From Gammaproteobacteria bacterium UBA5109 (lineage in GTDB: Bacteria > Pseudomonadota > Gammaproteobacteria > Pseudomonadales > Pseudohongiellaceae): DNA of 64,000 nt. The translations under genes were made by a program, and so were the position numbers. How positions within the stretch are numbered: the first letter of the stretch is position 1; each line of letters starts with the position of its first letter. The stretch lies in assembly GCA_002414385.1 (NCBI GenBank), contig DHZH01000007.1, positions 1 through 64,000 on the forward strand, in the 5' to 3' direction. Positions 1 to 7,604 of the stretch are shown here, piece after piece. The notes under the pieces are model-generated. The model saw only the letters and a program-made list of their open reading frames with translations. It was not told where the DNA came from and did not search any database.

Positions 1-237
1 CCGTAAAACCGGGGTAAAACCCAGGCCCAAATTCACTAAAAAGTCTTCCCTATACTTCTCATAGGAAACATCGCCCCTCAGCAATTGTTCTAAATTATTA
101 TTGATTTCATGATACGGATGACTTCCAAGTGCCTTAGCTATCATGTCTTTAGGTTTGCAAATAATAGTTTCTAATTTATCCTCAACTCCTATTAGTCCTG
201 GTAGCAGGACTTCTGATAAATCAAATACTATTTTCAT
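1..237 (-). CDS. HAD-like hydrolase, N-terminal part (runs off window)
   Basis: A 79-codon open frame reads leftward from an ATG at 235-237 and leaves the window still open, so only the N-terminus is seen. It begins MKIVFDLSEVLLPG, which resembles motif I of haloacid-dehalogenase superfamily phosphatases of the FDLGxVL type, where the nucleophile Asp is followed by Leu and a small residue. The later stretch RGDVSYEKYREDF fits the start of a HAD cap domain. No good Shine-Dalgarno is visible. The region is A+T-rich compared with the rest of the window. HAD membership is inferred from the N-terminus only; the substrate cannot be told. Confidence 0.45.
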   Translation of the reverse strand, partial: MKIVFDLSEVLLPGLIGVEDKLETIICKPKDMIAKALGSHPYHEINNNLEQLLRGDVSYEKYREDFLVNLGLGFTPVLR

Positions 238-351
238 ATTGGGATTAGCTTGTTAGTAAATCTATTTCTATATTAGGTATTGGCTATTTCTTCCAGTAAA
301 CATCCTTACCGGATATGGTCACTTGGTGACTTTTAAAATAATTATTAAACA

Positions 352-1577
352 TCAATCTGCTTTTGTGATTATTCTTAATTCAGGATAAATCTTATCTCTA
401 GAAAGTAACGGCATTTCTTCATTCCCATTAATGTATTTCCCGAAAAACTCTAAAGCTAATTCATTAATGATGTTGTGTGCTGTTTTATACTCAAGCAGGT
501 TTTCATCTGGTGGCTCGAAACCCATAACAAGATCTGAAAAGTGAGTATGCTGAGATCCAAGGAGTTTAGCCCGATACCAGTCAGCTGTTGTTAAACTGAA
601 CATCTTCCAATGAAGTGATTCCTGATAAGACATAATTTCCTCCCTCGCAGGATCTGCTTCGTCACTAGTAAGCAAGTTAAATCGAGTAAAGGTACTCTCA
701 ATGAGCAAGAGTGGTTTATCCGATCCTCTATCTACGATGGAACGACCATAAACACCTCCATCTAGATTGATAGCAGCTTTAATTCTTGAATCATCAACAG
801 TAGCCTGGAAATCTGTAGCCCCACCGCTTGACCAACCAATAGCCCCTGTTTGATCAGTATCTAATCGTTGATAGAAGATCGATTCATCGTTGGTATTTAA
901 AGCTTCAAGTTCATCCAACGCAAAAGAAATATCTCTAACGTGCTGAGTGAAACGATCCTGAAGTTGCTCAGCACCCCACTGGAATAGTTGCAGATTTGAC
1001 CAATCTGCGAGCTGTTCTTCTGATGGTCTTTCTGGGATCACATCCCTGTTATACTCTGTTCCATCCGAGTAAAGTAAACGTCCACTTGTATCTATATGCT
1101 CAACGCTGACAACAACATAACCATAGCTTGCTAAAAACTCAGTTTGAGACGTCCCCGTAAATACAGGTCCCCTCCTCCCGGACTGTAAATAATAATTGGG
1201 TATGTAGCATTATCTATGGCTACTGGCACATTGAGCATAGATTTAGTAAGGCGTTCAGAAAATTGGGCTCCCCAATCGACTACATACGGTGCATATAACT
1301 CTAATGTAGAAGCATAAGTAGCATAGTTTGGGTTTTCGACTTGTTCTGCTGGATACCATATTTGAACTGTGACATGTCGTTTATCATCTGGAATTGAAGT
1401 TGATAATTCATCCCGCTGTTCATCTATCCAGTTATAAATAACCGTGCCAGTCGCATAAGGACCAGAAGTGTCTCTTAACCAATAATCTTCATTGTTATTA
1501 TTATTTTGAGCAGCTGCAAGGTTGGAATAGAAGAAAAAATTAGTGACGATGCTCAGAATAATCGCAGCGTGTTTCAT
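352..1577 (-). pseudogene. Secreted PAF-acetylhydrolase-like alpha/beta hydrolase, frameshifted
   Basis: Two consecutive frames together make one secreted serine esterase of the platelet-activating-factor acetylhydrolase (isoform II) type. The first part (1577 down to about 1170) has a signal peptide (MKHAAIILSIV...AAAQ) and the oxyanion region IIIYSPGGG. The second part continues as TSQTEFLASYGYVVVSVEH and carries the nucleophile elbow GWSSGG, the acid-bearing INLDGG and the histidine-bearing GSQHTHF. The full Ser-Asp-His triad is therefore present. The frames join if one C is added to the C4 run at 1169-1172. As written, the first frame ends after GRLKLSF. A good Shine-Dalgarno (AGGGAG) precedes the ATG at 1577. 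This is either a recent pseudogene or a homopolymer sequencing error. The substrate is not known. Confidence 0.75.
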
Positions 1578-1721
1578 AAACTAACTCCCTGTTATTTTTC
1601 TTATTTATAGTGGGATTATTCTATATTTCCCTCTTTTTTTAAATTACCGGATATTTTAACCGGAGAAATAAAGATTACCGGAAACAAGAGTTTTATATAT
1701 TTCGGGCCAATTTATTAATCA

Positions 1722-3080
1722 TCAGGGTCGTCGATCAAACATGATCTGGCCATGTTTGATAACCAGCTCCGGATCACTTAAGACGCGCATGCTGGCCAAG
1801 GGGTCACCATGTACGACGACGATATCAGCGTATTTGCCCACCTCCAATGTCCCGACAAGATTGTCCACTCCCATTACCTGGGCCGGTAAAGCTGTTGCAG
1901 CATGGATGGTTTCCAGTGGCGCTATTCCAAGCATTTCTACCCAGCTGAGCATTTCCTGCCAGATTGCCTGTGAATGCGGATTACCTGACAGACCCGCATC
2001 CGTGCCTACTAAGAGCCTGACCCCTGCTTCCCGTAATTGGCTGATTTTGCTGACGACAATCCCGGCTTGAACCGGGTCTGGATCATAATTACCCATGGAG
2101 GTCAGAATATCCCGGACTGTATTGTCCGCTAAGCCGAGGAAATTCTCGGGATCATCCAGTAATTCACGGTTTTCAGCCGCAGTGCCTGCCCTGAGTTGCA
2201 AACCGATTGTCGGCGTCCAGAAAAGCTCCTCGCCATTATCGATTCGCTCCTCAATCAGACGCATCACACTGTCAGGATATCGCTCACTGTTAAGCCCGAT
2301 ATGCTGAAATTCATCTACTCCACCTTGCAGGCCAATTTCAATTTCAGCATCACTGCGTCCGTGTGCTGTGACTTTCAGGTTTTGTGCATGAGCAATATCA
2401 ACAACGCTACGCACATCCTCAAGCCTCAGTCCTTCGGCATTACTGATCTTGAGCACATCAGCCTGGCGCTCTACCAGGGCATTGGCCTGTTCCTGCGCAT
2501 TGGCAGAACCAGCAATATTGCGGCGATAAAATTGTGCCCACTCTGGCGGTTCCGGTGTGAGCTGGGGGCCAGCCACATAGAGTGTCGGACCAGGCAGTTC
2601 ATTCGCGGCAATTTGATCCCTGACCCTGAAGACTGACTCAGGAGGCGCACCCAGATCTCTGGCACTGGTAACTCCTGCCTGCAGGAGCTGCAGTGCCGTT
2701 GCAGGCATTATGTTTTCGGCAAATTGCTCAGTGTAATTCTGGTGCCAGTAAGGATAATTTGTGTGCCCGGCATAGAGTAAATGTACGTGCATGTCCCATA
2801 AGCCAGGCAGAATGGTCCTGCCTTCTGTGGAAATGACGATATAGTCTTCGGGGATTTGCAAGTCCCCAAGCACACCAATATCTGCAATAAGGCCGTTTTC
2901 TATCAGCAAGACAGCATTTTCCAGGGGAGCTGCACCACTGCCATCAATCAAGCTTCCACCCACCAGGGCAATTTTAGTTACCGATGGGTTATTCTGTCCC
3001 AGACCTGGTGCAGATGCAGATAAAAATATTACGCTGAGAAAACACAGGACAGTACGAAACAAGTATTTATGACCTGGCAT
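1722..3080 (-). CDS. Secreted amidohydrolase (imidazolonepropionase-like)
   Basis: This 452-residue protein has an N-terminal signal peptide (about residues 1-29, LFRTVLCFLSVIFLSASA). It is followed by the composite beta-sandwich and TIM barrel of the amidohydrolase superfamily. The metal site is visible: HVH at 98-100 in GLWDMHVHLL, a Lys in DVLKIS, His in VTAHGRS and FQHIGL, and Asp in VGTDAG. The C-terminus returns to the sandwich with GKYADIVVVHGDPL. Close family members are exported prolidase-like or imidazolonepropionase-like hydrolases of unknown physiological substrate. It lies 144 bp downstream of the broken esterase on the same strand and has no clear operon partner. Family is confident; substrate is not. 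Confidence 0.85.
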   Translation of the reverse strand: MPGHKYLFRTVLCFLSVIFLSASAPGLGQNNPSVTKIALVGGSLIDGSGAAPLENAVLLIENGLIADIGVLGDLQIPEDYIVISTEGRTILPGLWDMHVHLLYAGHTNYPYWHQNYTEQFAENIMPATALQLLQAGVTSARDLGAPPESVFRVRDQIAANELPGPTLYVAGPQLTPEPPEWAQFYRRNIAGSANAQEQANALVERQADVLKISNAEGLRLEDVRSVVDIAHAQNLKVTAHGRSDAEIEIGLQGGVDEFQHIGLNSERYPDSVMRLIEERIDNGEELFWTPTIGLQLRAGTAAENRELLDDPENFLGLADNTVRDILTSMGNYDPDPVQAGIVVSKISQLREAGVRLLVGTDAGLSGNPHSQAIWQEMLSWVEMLGIAPLETIHAATALPAQVMGVDNLVGTLEVGKYADIVVVHGDPLASMRVLSDPELVIKHGQIMFDRRP

Positions 3081-3238
3081 TAAGGCCTCCGATGGTTAAG
3101 CAATCTTGAATTAAGTCAATCACCATTGAATCATCAGATTACCCTGAAAATAGCAAAAATCCAGCAAATTTAATGTTAAGCTAAACCAGCACTCACGATA
3201 CAAAATCATCAAATTCGTAGTATTTACAGCTTATTCAA

Positions 3239-4054
3239 ATGGATAAATCAAAAAATCAATCCAGCGTAAGCTCAGGTCAGGCAAACCCTTCCTGGGAAAT
3301 TGCCCCTAACTCTCTGCTACAAGCTGCTCATTTTGTTGGCGATCATGCAATTCTGGTTGTGGGGTGGCGAACCAGGCTTATTTTTGCTGCAAACGATGCC
3401 GTAGAAAAGACTTTTGGCTATAAACCCCATGAAATAATCAATCGAACAACAGAATTTCTGCACAAAGACGTTGCCAGTTTTAATTTTTTTGGCGAAAAAA
3501 GTATCAGTGTCATCGAGCAAGGCAAGGATACCTTTCACTGCTATTATCAAATGCGCAGAAAAACCGGTGAGCTATTTAATAGCGAAAATATATTAAGCCT
3601 CATCAGGAACATTGATGGTGAACCGATAGCCTGTGTTAGCATCGTAATCGATTTGGCGGATCCTCATGCCTCCCCTGCTTTCAAAGCAAGTAAAGCATTT
3701 CTCGATGCTATTTCCAATAATCTGCCAGGTGCCGTTTATCAACGCATTCTGACTCCTGACAATAACACCAGATATAACTTTGTCAGGGGCAATCTATTGA
3801 ACAGGTTCGGGATTACTTCTGCTGAAATTGAAGCTGATCCAAGCATTGTCTTTGACGCCATGTCAGAATATTCATTAACAATATTTGAAAAAGCCTGGAG
3901 AGAGTCTGCGCGCGATCTGAGCCCTATCGACATTGAACTGGTGGCATTTACGCCAGAGGGGGAACAAGTTGATATCAGGGCAATTTCCACACCACGCAGG
4001 CTGGATGACGGAAGTATTGTGTGGGATGGAATTGTTCTTGATATTTCCGGTTAA
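3239..4054 (+). CDS. Stand-alone double PAS-domain protein
   Basis: The 271 residues contain two PAS folds and nothing else recognisable. The first spans about 25-142 (LIFAANDAVEKTFGYKPHEI, then MRRKTGELFNSENI and GEPIACVSIVIDLAD). The second spans about 150-271 (FLDAISNNLPGAVYQRIL, ending DGSIVWDGIVLDISG). PAS proteins normally run on from DITE/DISE into a kinase, GGDEF or methyl-accepting domain; here translation stops at once and the DNA downstream shows no continuing domain. There is no signal peptide or membrane segment, so it is probably a cytoplasmic sensor that signals by protein contact, or the remnant of a longer gene. It converges on the SpoIIAA-like gene at 4179. No ligand can be predicted. 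Confidence 0.75.
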   Translation: MDKSKNQSSVSSGQANPSWEIAPNSLLQAAHFVGDHAILVVGWRTRLIFAANDAVEKTFGYKPHEIINRTTEFLHKDVASFNFFGEKSISVIEQGKDTFHCYYQMRRKTGELFNSENILSLIRNIDGEPIACVSIVIDLADPHASPAFKASKAFLDAISNNLPGAVYQRILTPDNNTRYNFVRGNLLNRFGITSAEIEADPSIVFDAMSEYSLTIFEKAWRESARDLSPIDIELVAFTPEGEQVDIRAISTPRRLDDGSIVWDGIVLDISG

Positions 4055-4069
4055 AGAATCACGGGGCGA

Positions 4070-4103
4070 GTAAAGAGAGGCTTTACTGCAAATTAATTGC
4101 AGT
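4070..4103. terminator. Paired hairpins between convergent genes
   Basis: Two adjoining perfect stems lie between the PAS gene and the convergent SpoIIAA-like gene. GTAAAG (4070-4075) pairs with CTTTAC (4081-4086), and ACTGCAA (4085-4091) pairs with TTGCAGT (4097-4103); they share two bases. No strong T-run follows on either strand, so terminator function is only a guess from position. Confidence 0.3.
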
Positions 4104-4178
4104 TATATCCAGTAAGGTTTCTGCAAGTTTTTTCGAACAATTAACATTACAAAGTTCTGCTGCAAGAAACGTCCTTGC

Positions 4179-4625
4179 TTATTTGTATTTCTGCAGGTCT
4201 TTATCTTTGCCAATACTTTCAGTTTTTGCAGGCTGCATACGGTGGTCCATCAACAGCCAACTCTTGGCCTGGTTGATGTCTTTGAAGATTTTCACAAGCT
4301 GCCCACGGTTCAGAGAAACAGTTTCCAGAAATGACAGGCTGAGGGATTTTTTTCCTACTACCAGTGCACGCTTGACCTGGCCGGCTGACATGCCATGCTC
4401 TGAATAAACTTTTGCAGTGGAATCGGGCAGATCCATGATATCCGTAGTGGATAAGTCAAACGATGCCTCGCGAAAGTCAGTGAGTAATTTAAAACAAAAA
4501 TGTTTTTTCGACAGTCTCAATGCTTCTTCTCTGACGGCTTCCACATCATCCAGACTTATCGGGCCATAATAGACGATCGAAATAAAATATCCTTCCCGGT
4601 CAAACTCCACCTTGTTCGTTGCCAT
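4179..4625 (-). CDS. SpoIIAA-like (STAS/SEC14-type) protein, copy 1
   Basis: The protein has 148 residues from the ATG at 4625, which has GAGGG six bases upstream; an in-frame TTG at 4637 is a less likely start. The fold looks like the SpoIIAA-like family: a beta strand (YFISIVYYGPIS), a helix, the strand FKLLTDFREASFDLS, then FLETVSLNRGQLVKIFKDINQAKSWLL, the usual C-terminal strand and helix ending in a W-Leu pair. It is a clear paralogue of the gene at 4815, with a longer Lys-rich tail. There is no signal peptide. Family members are small soluble proteins of uncertain function that may act in protein-protein signalling. Assignment is by pattern, not search. Confidence 0.6.
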   Translation of the reverse strand: MATNKVEFDREGYFISIVYYGPISLDDVEAVREEALRLSKKHFCFKLLTDFREASFDLSTTDIMDLPDSTAKVYSEHGMSAGQVKRALVVGKKSLSLSFLETVSLNRGQLVKIFKDINQAKSWLLMDHRMQPAKTESIGKDKDLQKYK

Positions 4626-4814
4626 TTGTTCCCTCAAGTGGCCATCCCGGCCTGTAACACAAAAAAATGCTGTGCTTTTTACGTGTTTTAATCAACAGAA
4701 GCAAGTATTTTTACATTTAAGTTGTTTATTACTGTTTTTTCAATGAACACAGTCAGTTGTTGATATCAAAAAGCCATCAAAACGCTCGTTTTTCTGGCTC
4801 GAAAGGAAGTTCGC

Positions 4815-5198
4815 TCAATCACCCAGAAGCCAGGCTTTCGCCTGATCGAAATCATGGAAGAGTTTGACATTCTGGCCACGATTTATTGACACTGTTTCCA
4901 GGAATTCCAGTTCCTCAGCACCATCTCCAACGACAATTGCGCGTTTCACATTAGCAACGGAAAGGTCATTTTCCGAATAGGCTTTTGAGGTTGATTCTGG
5001 CAATTCAACAATATCCAGTGTTGACAGCTCAAAAGTAGCATCACGGAAATCAGTCAACGACAAATGGCATTGATGCTCATTGGTCAGTTCAATTGCCCTG
5101 GAACGAATACTTTTCACATCCATTTTATGTACCACCCCATGATACTCAATCAGTATCATGGAATTGTCGGCATCATATCGAACTGAATGTTTGCTCAT
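4815..5198 (-). CDS. SpoIIAA-like (STAS/SEC14-type) protein, copy 2
   Basis: This 127-residue soluble protein is paralogous to the neighbour at 4179. It shares TDFRDATFELST, DIVELPEST, AYSEN, VKRAIVVG and FLETVSINRGQ, and it ends AKAWLLGD, the usual end of the SpoIIAA-like domain. It lies upstream of copy 1 on the same strand, with about 190 bp between them, so each may have its own promoter. Divergence between the copies is large enough to suggest an old duplication and different partners. Nearby genes include a PAS-only sensor, which suggests a signalling role, but nothing in the sequence proves it. Confidence 0.6.
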   Translation of the reverse strand: MSKHSVRYDADNSMILIEYHGVVHKMDVKSIRSRAIELTNEHQCHLSLTDFRDATFELSTLDIVELPESTSKAYSENDLSVANVKRAIVVGDGAEELEFLETVSINRGQNVKLFHDFDQAKAWLLGD

Positions 5199-5347
5199 GG
5201 ATTAAATCGAAATCAAGTCAGGTATGTTTATTAATGAGTTGTCTGTCGGTCAGAGCCTTGCAGCTTTGTTTAACTGTGTGTTCCTCAATATGACCAATGG
5301 CCCGGGGGAAGTAAAGTATTATCAGCTGTCACCAGCTTTCCTGTCTA

Positions 5348-5560
5348 TTAACGGGGATTGCATTCATTACAGCAATATCTACAGCCATAGGATTTTGAAT
5401 AGCTCTGTCTGGCCTGCAGAATAGCCCCGAAACAGCTTTTATGCTCACCCAGGTCAAATTGATCTTGTGGATAGGGAATAAAACGACAGCCTTTACTCAG
5501 GTTATGAATTTCATGCTTGCCTTCACTATTGGGAATCTTGCTGACACAAAAATGCTGCAA
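5348..5560 (-). CDS. Small conserved Cys/His-rich protein
   Basis: This 70-residue protein carries the spaced pattern NSEGKHEIH...GC, LGEHKSCFGAILQA and GCRYCCNEC. I recognise it as a widespread small hypothetical family in which NGxHEVH, a central SC and a terminal GCxYCCxECH are fixed. The conserved Cys and His suggest metal binding, which is an inference. The start is a TTG at 5558-5560 with AGGA eight bases upstream; there is no ATG nearby. It sits about 110 bp downstream of glutathione reductase on the same strand, so it might be co-transcribed with it. Function is unknown. Confidence 0.65.
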   Translation of the reverse strand: MQHFCVSKIPNSEGKHEIHNLSKGCRFIPYPQDQFDLGEHKSCFGAILQARQSYSKSYGCRYCCNECNPR

Positions 5561-5669
5561 TGCACCGATCCTGTTTGAGTTAAGCTCACTTTCCTGCCCT
5601 TTCCTTTGCTGTCACCTTAGCCTGATTTACATAAATCCTTTTCTACCGTTCAGTAGTTGCTGGACTGGG

Positions 5670-7016
5670 TTATTCACGCTTGTTGCGCATGGTAACAAAT
5701 TCTTCTGCTGCCGTCGGATGTATGCCAATGGTCTGATCAAGCTGGCTTTTACTCAGGCCACATTTCATTGCCGCTGCAAAGCCCTGAATAATCTCGCCGG
5801 CATCAGCACCCATCATATGCATGCCCAGCACCTTGTCACTCCCCTGCTCGACAATCACTTTCATATAGGTTCTCTCATCCCGCCCTGTCATGGTGTGTTT
5901 AAGATGCCTGAAATCACTTTCATAGACATCAATTTTCATGTTCAGTGTCAGGGCAGCATCCTCACTCAAGCCTACTGTGGCCAGATTGGGGTGACTGAAT
6001 ACCGCCGTAGCGATATTACTGTAATCAAGCTTACTGTCATCCTCGGCAAACAGTTTTTTTGCCAGATTCATACCTTCTGCCAGCGCAACCGGCGTCAGGG
6101 CCATACGACCCACAACATCACCCAATGCATATATTGAAGGATCCTGTGTCTGAAAGTCTTCATTGATCTCGATGTAGCCTTTGGCGTCGAGTGTCACCCG
6201 GGTATTTTCCAGTCCAAGCCCCTCGGTGCGCGCTTTTCTGCCGGTGGCGTAGAGCACGCAATCGTATATTTCCTGTTTACCATCAGCAAAATGCACCCTG
6301 CATTTGCCCCCGTCAGCCTGACTGAGAGTTTCCACCGTGGTTCCCAACAGCAGATTTACATGGCGTCCCAACTCGGTAGTAAATTTATCCCGCAGGTCCC
6401 GGTCAAAATGATTCAGGGGCTGCTTGCCCCGGTAGGACAATGATGTCTTTGCCCCCAGACCGGCGAAAATTCCGGCAAATTCGACGGCAATATATCCGCC
6501 GCCCACGATCAGTATCGATTCAGGGAAGTCTTTCAGGTCAAATACCTCATTGGACGTCAGCGCCAGTTCCTTCCCCGGGATATCCGGTACAAAGGGCCAA
6601 CCCCCGGTTGCCACCAGAATTCTGTCGGCTTTATACTGCTGCTCACCGACCTGTACTGTGTGAGAATCCTGCAAAACGGCATGTCCTGAGATAATTTCCA
6701 CCCCGGCCTGCTGAAGAATATTGCGATAAATCTCGTTCAGGCGGCTGATTTCCTGGATTTTATTATCGCGCAGTGTAGGCCAGTCAAATTCAGGCGTTAG
6801 ACCACTCCAGCCATAGGCCTCGCTGTCCTCAAAGTCATAGTGGAAATGACTGGCATAACTGTAGAGTTTTTTCGGGACACAGCCTACATTGACACAGGTG
6901 CCTCCCAGATACAGATCCTCAACGATTGCTACCCGGGCACCAAAACCGGCGGCCATACGCGCCGTTCGGACACCACCGGAACCGGCTCCGATCACAAATA
7001 AATCATATTCCTGCAT
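5670..7016 (-). CDS. gorA: Glutathione-disulfide reductase
   Basis: This NADPH-dependent flavoenzyme reduces GSSG to GSH in the cytoplasm. The 448 residues show the FAD-binding GAGSGG near the N-terminus, the redox-active disulfide GGTCVNVGCVPK (Cys41 and Cys46), the NAD(P)-binding GGGYIAVEFAG, the ATGRKA and YALGDV FAD contacts, and the C-terminal HPTAAEE with the catalytic His-Glu pair. Length is normal. The ATG at 7016 has GAGG five bases upstream. It is transcribed away from the AmrZ-like regulator, and the shared intergenic region holds a perfect dyad. A gamma-glutamyltransferase lies just beyond the regulator, so three neighbouring genes may touch glutathione balance. Confidence 0.95.
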   Translation of the reverse strand: MQEYDLFVIGAGSGGVRTARMAAGFGARVAIVEDLYLGGTCVNVGCVPKKLYSYASHFHYDFEDSEAYGWSGLTPEFDWPTLRDNKIQEISRLNEIYRNILQQAGVEIISGHAVLQDSHTVQVGEQQYKADRILVATGGWPFVPDIPGKELALTSNEVFDLKDFPESILIVGGGYIAVEFAGIFAGLGAKTSLSYRGKQPLNHFDRDLRDKFTTELGRHVNLLLGTTVETLSQADGGKCRVHFADGKQEIYDCVLYATGRKARTEGLGLENTRVTLDAKGYIEINEDFQTQDPSIYALGDVVGRMALTPVALAEGMNLAKKLFAEDDSKLDYSNIATAVFSHPNLATVGLSEDAALTLNMKIDVYESDFRHLKHTMTGRDERTYMKVIVEQGSDKVLGMHMMGADAGEIIQGFAAAMKCGLSKSQLDQTIGIHPTAAEEFVTMRNKRE

Positions 7017-7102
7017 GAATTCCTCGACTTCTTGACTACAAATTGGGGGTAAATGATTAAAATCAGTATGAATTTTACAAAAAGCATACCCTCTTTTGTC
7101 CT

Positions 7103-7126
7103 AAAACGTTATTATTGGAACGTTTT
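7103..7126. promoter_or_regulatory. Perfect inverted repeat, candidate repressor operator
   Basis: AAAACGTT at 7103-7110 is followed, after eight bases, by its exact reverse complement AACGTTTT at 7119-7126. Each arm contains the self-complementary AACGTT. The spacer holds TATTAT, close to a -10 box. It lies 50 bp before the start of the ribbon-helix-helix gene and 87 bp before the divergent gorA start. Such dimeric sites suit ribbon-helix-helix repressors, so autoregulation by the downstream protein is likely but unproven. Confidence 0.5.
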
Positions 7127-7175
7127 CGGCAAAAAATTGGTCAGAAAACAGACCTTATAAACCAGGAGAAACACT

Positions 7176-7520
7176 GTGAGCGACTCCACTAAAAGCACCC
7201 CTGCTCTGGTAGAGAAATTCGTCATTCGTTTGCCCAAGGGTTTGCGTGAACAGATTAAAACCCTGTCTGAACACAACCGTAGAAGCATGAACTCCGAGAT
7301 CATTATGGTTCTGGAGAAGCATATTCGACAAAGTCTGCAACAGGAAGACCTGCAGGACTTTTCTTCAGATGAGATTCTGCGGGAAATGCAGAATATGCAA
7401 TATGCAGAAAATAATGACATGAACAGCAGTGGTGATCAGCAAACCAATGATGTTCTGCGCAGACGCCTGGAAGCGTTGCCGCCGGAGAAGAAAGAAGCCC
7501 TGCTTGAATTGCTGGGTTAA
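7176..7520 (+). CDS. Arc/AmrZ-type ribbon-helix-helix DNA-binding protein
   Basis: The 114-residue protein begins at a GTG with AGGAG five to seven bases upstream. Residues about 12-50 (KFVIRLPKGLREQIKTLSEHNRRSMNSEII, shown in parts: KFVIRLPKGL, RSMNSEI) match the Arc-family ribbon-helix-helix, in which FVIRLP is the DNA-contacting strand. AmrZ (AlgZ) of Pseudomonas has very similar wording in this part. The C-terminal half is a variable acidic linker and then a helix, NDVLRRRLEALPPEKKEALL, perhaps for oligomerisation. AmrZ controls alginate, motility and c-di-GMP genes; whether this one does is not known. A perfect 8+8 inverted repeat upstream is its likely operator. Confidence 0.85.
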   Translation: MSDSTKSTPALVEKFVIRLPKGLREQIKTLSEHNRRSMNSEIIMVLEKHIRQSLQQEDLQDFSSDEILREMQNMQYAENNDMNSSGDQQTNDVLRRRLEALPPEKKEALLELLG

Positions 7521-7604
7521 GCCCGTCTTCAGCAAAAACTGACAGCGGGCATAAAGTCGTCTTGCTGGATAATACCCCGCTCCTCTGAAAAAATACTGAC
7601 TGCC

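Noticed and set aside
318..334. GTCAC-TTG-GTGAC hairpin followed by TTTT after the esterase gene
   Set aside because: The T-run follows on the plus strand, but both neighbouring genes are on the minus strand; the 5-bp stem is too weak to call a terminator.
5517..6137. Plus-strand frame of 206 codons opposite gorA
   Set aside because: It lies antisense to a clear glutathione reductase and resembles no known protein.
7523..7554. GCCCG...CGGGC dyad after the AmrZ-like gene as a terminator
   Set aside because: The stem is interrupted and there is no T-run; I could not support a terminator, and ggt may be read from the same transcript.
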